Assembly: GCF_938030725.1 (NCBI RefSeq)
Contig: NZ_CALHIQ010000117.1
Span: 1-13,696 of the forward strand
Source: an uncultured Fretibacterium sp.
GTDB taxonomy: Bacteria; Synergistota; Synergistia; Synergistales; Aminobacteriaceae
Direction of reading: 5' to 3'
DNA: 13,696 bases
Both the position numbers and the translations under genes were made by a program. Each line of letters starts with the position of its first letter. Position 1 is the stretch's first letter. This document shows, in pieces, positions 7,850 to 13,696 of this stretch. A model generated the notes under the pieces. The model was not told the origin of the DNA, searched no databases, and worked only from the letters and a program-made list of their open reading frames with translations.

Positions 7850-9220
7850 TTGAAAGCTATGTCCAAGATCATGAGAATCCTGGCGATTCTATCCGTTTTT
7901 GTCGCACTTCCCGCCTTCGGCAGGACCATGAAGGAGAGCATCCAGCAGGCGGTCCTCTCCCATCCGGACGTCCAGGGCGCATGGCATGCCTTCCGCGCCT
8001 CGGAGGAGGAGCAGGAGGCCGCACGGGGCGGCTACCGTCCCAGGATCGACCTCTCCGCCTCGGTGGGCTGGGAGAACCTCGGCGGTTCGGGATACGACGG
8101 CCGGGACCAACACAACTACTTCCGCGAGGGCGCCTACCTCACGCTCAGCCAGATGCTCTACGACGGCGGTCTGACGCGGAGCCAGGTCAAGAAGTTCGGC
8201 TACGCCAAGAACGCCAAGTACTACGATCTGCGGGCCTCGATGGAGAAGATCGCCCTGCTGGCCTTCCGCAGCCATGACGACGTCAACCGCTACCGGGAGA
8301 TGATCCGTCTGGCAAAACAGAACCTCAAGCGTCACGAGGAGATCATGAAGCTGGTTCAATCCCGCTTCCGCGCGGGGCTTGAGAGCTCCGCCAACATGGA
8401 GGTCGTCAAGGGGCGTGTGGCCCTGGCCCGCGTCAACCTGATCACCGAGGAGGGCAACCTTCACGACGCGTCCACCCAATACCTCCGTACCGTTGGCGAG
8501 ATGCCCGATGAGGAGATGGAGTGGGGCGGGATCGATCTGAAGCGTCCCGATTCTCCGGAGGAGGCGCTGCGCCTCGGCATGCTTTCGAGTCCTCGCCAGA
8601 ATGGCGTGGCCCAGAGCGTGCAGTCCACCCGCCTCGCCCTCGAGGAACAGAAGGCCAAGCTGTCTCCCCGAGTTGAACTCCGCGGCGGCCTGAACCTGGA
8701 GAACGACACCGACGGAACAAAAGGCCGCAAGGACAAGTCGATGATCGAGCTCGTCATCCGCTACAACCTCTACAACGGAGGCACGGACGAGGCCACGATC
8801 CGCCGGTTCGTGGAGCTTTACAAGCAGTCCGAGGAGATATTGAAGGAGACGGAGCGCGAGGTCACCCAGGCTCTTCTGGTCGCCTACAACGACATCGACA
8901 CTTTCCACAAGCAGTTGGAGCATCTGGATCAGCACCAGAAGTCCGCCGAGGCCATGGAGGCCGCCTACCGGAAGCAGTTCGAGGTGGGGCGCCGCAGCCT
9001 TCTCGACCTCCTGGATGCGCAGAACGAGTCCTTCCAGGCCAAGCGAGCCTACATCAACGCCCTCTTCAGCTACGAGGGGGCCAAAGCCAGTTACCTTCAT
9101 GAAGTGGGGGGGCTCGTCGCGGCCTACCAGATCGTGCGCAAGGATGTTCCCAGCCTGGAGGAAGTCGGCATCCAAAAGGCCGACACAAAGGCGGGCAAAA
9201 AGTCCGCGGCTAAAAAATAA
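7850..9220 (+). CDS. TolC-family outer-membrane channel of the type I secretion system
   Basis: Outer-membrane efflux protein, 456 residues. An N-terminal signal (residues about 6-24, ending ALPAFG) is followed by the two internal repeats of the TolC fold. The first has SHPDVQGAWHAFRASEEEQE (37-56) and the strand YLTLSQMLYDGG (96-107). The second has KLSPRVELRGGLNLEN (270-285) and ELVIRYNLYNGG (300-311). The long helical parts include FRAGLESSANMEVVKGRVAL (173-192) and the hallmark FEVGRRSLLDLLDAQNESFQ (377-396). The TTG start is chosen because AAGGAGG lies eight bases upstream; the next ATG (7859) is too far from it. The protein ends in an unusual Lys/Ala-rich tail. It is the first gene of the export operon, 2 nt before the ABC exporter. 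It corresponds in role to LapE/AggA. Confidence 0.93.
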   Translation: MKAMSKIMRILAILSVFVALPAFGRTMKESIQQAVLSHPDVQGAWHAFRASEEEQEAARGGYRPRIDLSASVGWENLGGSGYDGRDQHNYFREGAYLTLSQMLYDGGLTRSQVKKFGYAKNAKYYDLRASMEKIALLAFRSHDDVNRYREMIRLAKQNLKRHEEIMKLVQSRFRAGLESSANMEVVKGRVALARVNLITEEGNLHDASTQYLRTVGEMPDEEMEWGGIDLKRPDSPEEALRLGMLSSPRQNGVAQSVQSTRLALEEQKAKLSPRVELRGGLNLENDTDGTKGRKDKSMIELVIRYNLYNGGTDEATIRRFVELYKQSEEILKETEREVTQALLVAYNDIDTFHKQLEHLDQHQKSAEAMEAAYRKQFEVGRRSLLDLLDAQNESFQAKRAYINALFSYEGAKASYLHEVGGLVAAYQIVRKDVPSLEEVGIQKADTKAGKKSAAKK

Positions 9221-9222
9221 CC

Positions 9223-11424
9223 ATGTCCCCTCTTGAGGCCTCGCAGGGAAACGAGGGGCAATTCGACCCCGGACAGGGCACGGAAAGAGGCGGTCCGCTG
9301 ACGTTTTGTCTGCTCAAAATCGCTTCGATGCACGGCCTGTCGGTCTCCGTCGACAGGCTGCTCTCGGGCCTTCCTCTGGAGAACGATTGGCTTGTCCCTT
9401 CTTGCGTAGATCGCGCAGCGGCCCGCGCCGGAATGACCAGCCGCGTCGTCCGTGCTCCGCTGCAAAGGCTCAATACGGCTTTGGCCCCTTTGATCCTCGT
9501 CCTTGAGGGCAATGGGGCTTGTTTGTTGCTCTCCGCCGACCTCAAGGGGGGGACGGCACAGGTCCTCTTCCCCGAACTCGATCAGGGGGAGGCCACCGTC
9601 CCTCTCAAGGAGCTGGAGGCGCGCTACTCGGGATACGCCTTCTACGTCAAACCGGTCTTTCGTTTCGACGAGCGCGCCCCGTCCTACCACGGAGATAAGG
9701 GCAGCAACTGGTTTTGGAGCTCCATCTCCGAGAACCGCGCCATCTACCGGGACGTCATCGCAGCCTCGGCCATCTCCAACGTCTTCGCCCTGGCGATGCC
9801 GCTCTTCACGATGAACGTCTACAACAGGATCGTCCCGAACCGGGCTATGGACTCCCTGTGGGTCACCGCCATCGGGGTCCTGATCATGATCGCGGCGGAC
9901 TACCTGCTGAACGCAACCCGGAGCCGTCTCGTGGACAACGCGGCGGCGAGGACGAACGCCCGGCTCTCTGCCCTGCTGATGGAGCAGATCCTGGCGTTGA
10001 AGGCGGCGGACCGGCCTCCCTCGGTGGGGTCCTTCGCCAACGTCATCCAGGGGTTCGAGTCGGTGCGCAACTTCATCTCCTCGGCCACCCTGTTCGCCTA
10101 CGTCGATCTGCCCTTTTCCCTCTTCTTCCTGGCGGTCATCGCGATCATCGCCTGGCCCCTCGCGATCCCGCTGGCGGTCGGCTCGCTGCTGATCCTGCTT
10201 CACGCCGCCCTGATCCAGGGGACCATGAGGGATCTCGCGGAGACGACGAACCGGGCAAGCGCCTTGAAGAATGCCACGCTCATCGAGAGCCTGGTGGGGA
10301 TGGAGACCGTGAAGTCCCAGGGAGCCGAGTCGCACGTCCAGATGCGCTGGGAGCGTGCGGTCTCGTTCCTAGAGCTGACCAACACCCGCCTCCGGCTGCT
10401 GTCGGGCTCCGTCATCAACGGAATCCAGTGGGTGCAGCAGTCGGTATCCGTGATCACCATGGTGGTGGGGGTCTATCTGGTCGTGAGCAACAACCTGAGC
10501 ATGGGCGCCCTCATCGCGGTCTCCATGCTTTCGTCCCGCTGCATCGCGCCCGTCGGCAAGGCGGCGGGGCTGATGATGCAGTACCACTCCGCCTCCCGAT
10601 CCCTGGCCGCCCTCGACGACATCATGCGCAAGGAGACGGAGCGTCCGGCCGAGGCGGCTTTTCTCAGCCGTCCGAGGCTCGCGGGCGACCTGGAGCTTCA
10701 GGGGGTGACCTTCACCTACCCGGGACAGGAGCGGCCCGCACTCTCCGGGGTCTCCTTCCGCATTGCGCGGGGGGAGCGGGTGGCGCTGGTCGGACGGGTG
10801 GGGTCCGGAAAGAGCACGGTCGGCAAGCTGATCCTGGGGCTTCATCGTCCGCAGGAGGGGACCGTACTCCTGGACGGGGCAGACATCCGCTCCATCGACC
10901 CCGCGGAGATCCGGCGCAACGTGGCCTCCGTCCCCCAGGACGTCATCCTCTTCTTCGGAACGTTAAAGGAGAACCTGCTGTTCGGCAACCCTCCGCGCAC
11001 CGACGTCGAGATCCTCAGGGCCGCGGAGGCTGCGGGGGTCGACCGCTTCGCCAACCTGCACCCTCGCGGGTTCGACATGCAGGTCGGGGAGCGCGGGGAA
11101 TGCCTTTCCTCCGGCCAGCGCCAGACGATCGCCGTCGCCAGGGCACTGCTGAAGCATGCGCCCATCCTGCTTCTGGACGAGCCGACGGCCTCCATGGACA
11201 ACGCGACCGAAGACCACGTGCGGAGCCGTCTCTCCTCTTTCGTAGACGGGCGAACCCTGCTTTTGGTCACGCACCGAACGGCTCTCCTGGACCTGGTGGA
11301 TCGAATCATCGTCCTGGACGAGGGAAGGGTGGCCGCAGACGGCCCCAAGGAGCAGATTTTGAGCGCACTCTACCGCTCCAAGGCAAAGCCTGCGAAGATC
11401 GAGGGGGGGGTCGCGAGTGCTTGA
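9223..11424 (+). CDS. Type I secretion ABC exporter (LapB/HlyB-like permease-ATPase)
   Basis: Inner-membrane exporter of 733 residues with three parts. Residues about 20-145 are a C39-peptidase-like domain (PLTFCLLKIASMHG, 25-38, then SVDRLLSGLP). The place where the catalytic Cys of true C39 peptidases should fall appears to hold Pro25, so it is probably a substrate-docking domain and not a protease. Residues about 175-450 are the membrane domain. Residues about 486-720 are the ATPase: Walker A GRVGSGKST (524-532), Q-loop Gln572, signature LSSGQRQ (628-634), Walker B ILLLDEPT (648-655) and switch His684. This layout matches the LapB/LssB group that exports large RTX-type adhesins. It starts 2 nt after the TolC-like gene and overlaps the adaptor gene by 8 nt. 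Confidence 0.94.
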   Translation: MSPLEASQGNEGQFDPGQGTERGGPLTFCLLKIASMHGLSVSVDRLLSGLPLENDWLVPSCVDRAAARAGMTSRVVRAPLQRLNTALAPLILVLEGNGACLLLSADLKGGTAQVLFPELDQGEATVPLKELEARYSGYAFYVKPVFRFDERAPSYHGDKGSNWFWSSISENRAIYRDVIAASAISNVFALAMPLFTMNVYNRIVPNRAMDSLWVTAIGVLIMIAADYLLNATRSRLVDNAAARTNARLSALLMEQILALKAADRPPSVGSFANVIQGFESVRNFISSATLFAYVDLPFSLFFLAVIAIIAWPLAIPLAVGSLLILLHAALIQGTMRDLAETTNRASALKNATLIESLVGMETVKSQGAESHVQMRWERAVSFLELTNTRLRLLSGSVINGIQWVQQSVSVITMVVGVYLVVSNNLSMGALIAVSMLSSRCIAPVGKAAGLMMQYHSASRSLAALDDIMRKETERPAEAAFLSRPRLAGDLELQGVTFTYPGQERPALSGVSFRIARGERVALVGRVGSGKSTVGKLILGLHRPQEGTVLLDGADIRSIDPAEIRRNVASVPQDVILFFGTLKENLLFGNPPRTDVEILRAAEAAGVDRFANLHPRGFDMQVGERGECLSSGQRQTIAVARALLKHAPILLLDEPTASMDNATEDHVRSRLSSFVDGRTLLLVTHRTALLDLVDRIIVLDEGRVAADGPKEQILSALYRSKAKPAKIEGGVASA

Positions 11425-12838
11425 GCCCATGGACAAAAAAGGATTTGAGCGCGTCGGGGACCTGGTGGAGGGGATGGAGCGCTACAGCAGGAAGGCCACA
11501 GGGGGGCTTGCGGCCCGCCTCGCCGCTCCCGGTGCGGTCCGCACCTCCGACAACTGGACCGTCGACAGCGCCTGGGCCTTCGAGGAACAAAACCCCGCGA
11601 AGGGCCGCGGGATCATCTACGCCATCGCCGTAACCCTGATAGCCCTCCTGGTCTGGGCGGGCATAGCCCCCATCGACGAGGTCGTGAGCGGCACCGGCAA
11701 GGCCGTGGCGCCTTCGGGGACCCAGCCCGTGCAGTCCGTGGACGGCGGGGTGGTCGAGGCCATCCTGGTGAAGGAGGCCGAGCGGGTGGAGAAGGGCACG
11801 GTTCTGCTGCGCCTGGACCCCGTGCGGGTGGACTCGATGCTCGGCCAGCAGCAGGTCAAGCTGCTGACCCTTCGGGTCAGGGCGGCCCGTCTGGAGGCAC
11901 TGAGCTCAGGGACCCCGTTTGTGGTCTCCGAGGACCTGCTCCAGGCCATCCCCGATATCGTGGCCAGCGAGCGCAAGCTCTACGAGACGAGCCTTCAGGA
12001 GATCGCCTCCCGGATGAGCGTCATCCGGGACCAGAACCGGCAGCGTCAGCAGGAGCTGGCGGACGCCAGCGCACGGTATTCCCACGCCAACCAATCCTAC
12101 AGCCTGGCGGAGCAGGAGCTGGAGATAACGCGACCCCTTCTGGAGAGCGGTGCCGTCCCCAAGCTGGAGGTCATGCGGCTGGAGAAGGCCGCGGCCCAGG
12201 CCCGGGCCGACCGGAGCCAGGCGAGCGCCCAGATCTCGCGCATCAAGGCCTCCATCCAGGAGGGAGAGGGGCAGCTCAAGGAGCTGGAGTTCCGTTCCCA
12301 GGCGCAGTGGAGGAACCAGCTCAGCGAAACGCTGGGCGAGATGGAGGGGCTGGCCGAGGGCAACCGCGCCCTGTCGGACCGCATCGTCCACTCCGAGGTC
12401 CGGTCCCCCATAGCGGGTACGGTGAAGCGGCTGGCCGTCAACTCGACGGGGGCCGTCATCATGCCGGGCGGATTGGTGGCGGAGATCGTCCCGGACGAAC
12501 AGACGCTGTTCGTCGAGGCGCAGCTCTCCCCAAAGGACCGGGCGTTCATCCGGCCCGGGCAGGAGGCGGTGGTGAAGTTCACGGCCTACGAGTACGCCGT
12601 CTACGGGGGCATCGACGGGACGATCGACTCGATAACACCGGACACGATCACGGACGAGAGGGGCAACACCTACTATCGGGGCCGCGTACGGATTGGCAAG
12701 AGCGACTTCGGCAAGGACCTTCCCATCCTCCCGGGCATGGTCGCCCAGGTGGACATCAAGACGGGCAAGAGGACGATCCTGAGCTATCTGCTCCGGCCGC
12801 TCCTTCGTGCGAAATCCAGTGCTCTCAGAGAGAGGTAA
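11417..12838 (+). CDS. Type I secretion periplasmic adaptor (HlyD/LapC-like)
   Basis: Membrane-fusion protein of 473 residues linking the ABC exporter to the TolC-like channel. It has a cytoplasmic N-terminus of about 64 residues and one transmembrane helix (about 65-84). A half lipoyl domain follows (QSVDGGVVEAILVKEAERV, 106-124), then a long Gln/Glu/Arg-rich coiled coil (about 140-325) and the second lipoyl half with SPIAGTVKRLAVNSTG (330-345). The beta-barrel part ends with a GMVAQVDIKTGKRTILSYLL region (440-459), typical of HlyD adaptors. The GTG at 11417 is chosen for its G-rich ribosome site six bases upstream and the 8-nt overlap with the exporter gene. The ATG at 11429 is the alternative, four codons later, without a well-spaced site. 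Confidence 0.93.
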   Translation: MLEPMDKKGFERVGDLVEGMERYSRKATGGLAARLAAPGAVRTSDNWTVDSAWAFEEQNPAKGRGIIYAIAVTLIALLVWAGIAPIDEVVSGTGKAVAPSGTQPVQSVDGGVVEAILVKEAERVEKGTVLLRLDPVRVDSMLGQQQVKLLTLRVRAARLEALSSGTPFVVSEDLLQAIPDIVASERKLYETSLQEIASRMSVIRDQNRQRQQELADASARYSHANQSYSLAEQELEITRPLLESGAVPKLEVMRLEKAAAQARADRSQASAQISRIKASIQEGEGQLKELEFRSQAQWRNQLSETLGEMEGLAEGNRALSDRIVHSEVRSPIAGTVKRLAVNSTGAVIMPGGLVAEIVPDEQTLFVEAQLSPKDRAFIRPGQEAVVKFTAYEYAVYGGIDGTIDSITPDTITDERGNTYYRGRVRIGKSDFGKDLPILPGMVAQVDIKTGKRTILSYLLRPLLRAKSSALRER

Positions 12839-12842
12839 CGGA

Positions 12843-12866
12843 CGATTTTTGGGATGATAAAAATCG
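12843..12866 (+). other. AT-rich hairpin just after the adaptor gene
   Basis: CGATTTTT pairs with AAAAATCG around an 8-nt loop, starting 5 nt past the adaptor stop. The stem is AT-rich and no T-run follows, so alone it would not terminate. It abuts the GC-rich stem at 12867 and may stack with it as a transcript-end structure. Confidence 0.4.
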
Positions 12867-12905
12867 CCTCTCCAGGGCCTGTTCCCGGAGGGGCTGGTTC
12901 TTTAT
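12867..12905 (+). terminator. Terminator candidate after the secretion operon
   Basis: CCTCTCC, a bulged A, then GGG pairs with CCC GGAGGGG around CCTGTT (10 pairs including one T-G). A weak T-rich tract, GGTTCTTTAT, follows (12896-12905). The T-tract is interrupted, so termination is likely to be partial. It could let the exporter genes and the downstream substrate gene be expressed at different levels. Confidence 0.5.
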
Positions 12906-12933
12906 AGAAACGCCGCTCCGCCGGAGGGGCTGG
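12885..12933 (+). repeat. 13-bp direct repeat CCGGAGGGGCTGG
   Basis: CCGGAGGGGCTGG occurs at 12885-12897 and again at 12921-12933. The GGAGGGG of either copy could pair with the CCTCTCC at 12867, and the second copy also forms its own CTCCG-C-CGGAG hairpin (12916-12926). Mutually exclusive folds are therefore possible in this leader. Confidence 0.5.
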
Positions 12934-13010
12934 GCATCGACGGCAAACGCAAAACGAGAGAGCGCAGGAGATGTGCACGCCGCCAAGGTGGATGCAAAGC
13001 TGGAAATTCT

Positions 13011-13030
13011 GGGGCTGTCGCCCCGTTTTC
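13011..13030 (+). terminator. Terminator-like hairpin in the adhesin leader (attenuator candidate)
   Basis: GGGGC (13011-13015) and GCCCC (13020-13024) close a TGTC loop, followed by GTTTTC. It ends 10 nt before the AGGAGG ribosome site of the adhesin gene. A short GC stem and T-run here is the usual shape of an attenuator. The stem is only five pairs and the T-run is four, so termination may need help or may be weak. Confidence 0.4.
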
Positions 13031-13052
13031 AAAAAATTTTAGGAGGTATTCC

Positions 13053-13696
13053 ATGGCACAGACGATGTTGGCAGTGAAAGTACTGCGAGTGGAGGGGGTG
13101 GCGTTCGTCCGCCGGCCGAACGGTTCTCCTGTCCCCATCAAGGAGGGGGACGTGCTTCACCAGGGCGACGTTTTGGTCACCCAGGCGGGAAGCGTCTACT
13201 TCGAAGGCCCCGACGGCGACGTCTTCGGAATCCCGCCGCACCATTCGTTCGCGCTGACGCCCCAGAACCTGGCGCCGCGCCCATCGGACGGGGCACCGGA
13301 GGACGTTCCGGACGCTTTGGCGGCGTCCGGCGAGGAAAGTGCCGACGGGGTCGAGTCCAACCTGGGCGGCTTCGGGGCCTTCCAGGCCTACCGAAAGGAT
13401 TACCTGCAGGACACGCGCTTCTTCGACCAGGGAAATCTGGGCCTCGACGTCAACGAGGTCTTCAAGTTCTCCAGCCGCCACACGGCGAACCCCCGCATCG
13501 CCTACACGTTCGACCTGGACCGCGTCAAGTTCCCGCTGTACGGGGTGGAGATCGACTACCCCCAGGCCGGGCGTCCGGACAGCTATCTGCCGAACCATCC
13601 CCGTGACCAGTTCACCGACGTCCCTCCGGTGACGCCGAGGCCTGAGCCTACCCCGCAGCCTGAGCCCACCCCTCAGCCTCAGCCCACCCCTCAGCC
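13053..13696 (+). CDS. 5' end of a LapA-like secreted adhesin (partial)
   Basis: The reading frame is open from the ATG, with AGGAGG six bases upstream, to the right edge (214 complete codons), so the gene is cut by the window. There is no Sec signal, as expected for a type I substrate whose signal is C-terminal. Residues about 6-70 form a small beta-rich domain with VEGVAFVRRPNGSPVPIKEG and DVLHQGDVLVTQAGSVYFEG. This pattern (V-x-G-x-A, basic linker, x-L-x-x-G-D-x-L) resembles the N-terminal retention module of LapA-type adhesins and the FecR-like fold. An Ala-Ala-Ser-Gly at 90-93 lies near where LapA is cut at TAAG, but it is not the usual motif. From about residue 194 a PEPTPQ repeat begins and continues past the edge. 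Position directly after the three export genes supports it as the substrate. RTX repeats and the C-terminus lie outside the window. Confidence 0.75.
   Translation, partial: MAQTMLAVKVLRVEGVAFVRRPNGSPVPIKEGDVLHQGDVLVTQAGSVYFEGPDGDVFGIPPHHSFALTPQNLAPRPSDGAPEDVPDALAASGEESADGVESNLGGFGAFQAYRKDYLQDTRFFDQGNLGLDVNEVFKFSSRHTANPRIAYTFDLDRVKFPLYGVEIDYPQAGRPDSYLPNHPRDQFTDVPPVTPRPEPTPQPEPTPQPQPTPQ
13641..13696 (+). repeat. 18-bp tandem repeat encoding PEPTPQ
   Basis: Three in-frame units of 18 bp (13641-13658, 13659-13676, 13677-13694), CCTGAGCCCACCCCTCAG with a few substitutions, encode PEPTPQ, PEPTPQ and PQPTPQ; a fourth begins at the edge. The array is a Pro-rich linker of the kind that spans cell wall or outer-membrane pores. 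Being nearly identical at DNA level, it is likely to change copy number and is also a likely place for assembly error. Confidence 0.85.

Noticed and set aside
7729..7941. 70-codon minus-strand frame across the TolC-like gene start
   Set aside because: It overlaps the signal-peptide region of a well-supported gene, has no convincing ribosome site, and arises from AT-rich promoter DNA.
9714..11633. 639-codon frame overlapping the ABC exporter
   Set aside because: Arg/Gly/Pro/His-rich shadow frame on the same strand as the exporter, whose Walker and signature motifs are intact in its own frame.
12307..13077. 256-codon plus-strand frame over the adaptor end and the leader
   Set aside because: It is mostly antiphase to the adaptor and merely stays open through the leader. 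It ends inside the adhesin gene and has no ribosome site.

Overview
The window reads as GC-rich chromosomal DNA from a diderm, amino-acid-using bacterium. The solute-binding protein of the LIV transporter has a cleavable signal but no lipobox, and there is a TolC-family outer-membrane protein, so an outer membrane is expected. High GC, strong AGGAGG-type ribosome sites, a LIV-family amino-acid transporter and a type I secretion locus together would fit the Synergistota (Fretibacterium-like organisms come to mind). This is a judgement from general character, not from a marker gene.

Left part (about 290-7346, all on the minus strand). Read in the direction of transcription there is first a small secreted protein of unknown family (6750-7346). 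Then comes a branched-chain / hydrophobic amino acid ABC transporter: binding protein livJ, an intrinsic terminator, permease livH, a single reading frame that fuses permease LivM to ATPase LivG, and ATPase livF. livH/livMG overlap by ATGA and livMG/livF are 1 nt apart, so they are translationally coupled. The terminator between livJ and livH leaves no room for a separate promoter and probably sets an excess of binding protein over membrane complex. Two secreted proteins follow livF: one unknown, and one with an LprI/DUF1311-like segment that ends in a clear intrinsic terminator at 291-329.

Middle (7347-7849). A 503-bp AT-rich divergent intergenic region separates the two halves. It carries a candidate minus-strand promoter for the small secreted protein and a good candidate plus-strand promoter with several short palindromes for the secretion locus.

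Right part (7850-13696, plus strand). This is a complete type I secretion system in the order outer-membrane TolC-like protein, ABC exporter with an N-terminal degenerate C39-like domain, and HlyD/LapC-like adaptor. A 214-nt structured leader follows, then the 5' end of its likely substrate: a protein with no Sec signal, an N-terminal domain resembling the retention module of LapA-type giant adhesins, and a Pro-rich PEPTPQ repeat running off the right edge. The genes make a coherent story: the trimeric channel, the ATP-driven inner-membrane pump and the adaptor export a large surface protein encoded next door. The leader holds a terminator-like hairpin just ahead of the substrate's ribosome site, which suggests separate control of substrate and exporter.

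No rRNA, tRNA, CRISPR array, IS element or phage gene was recognised.
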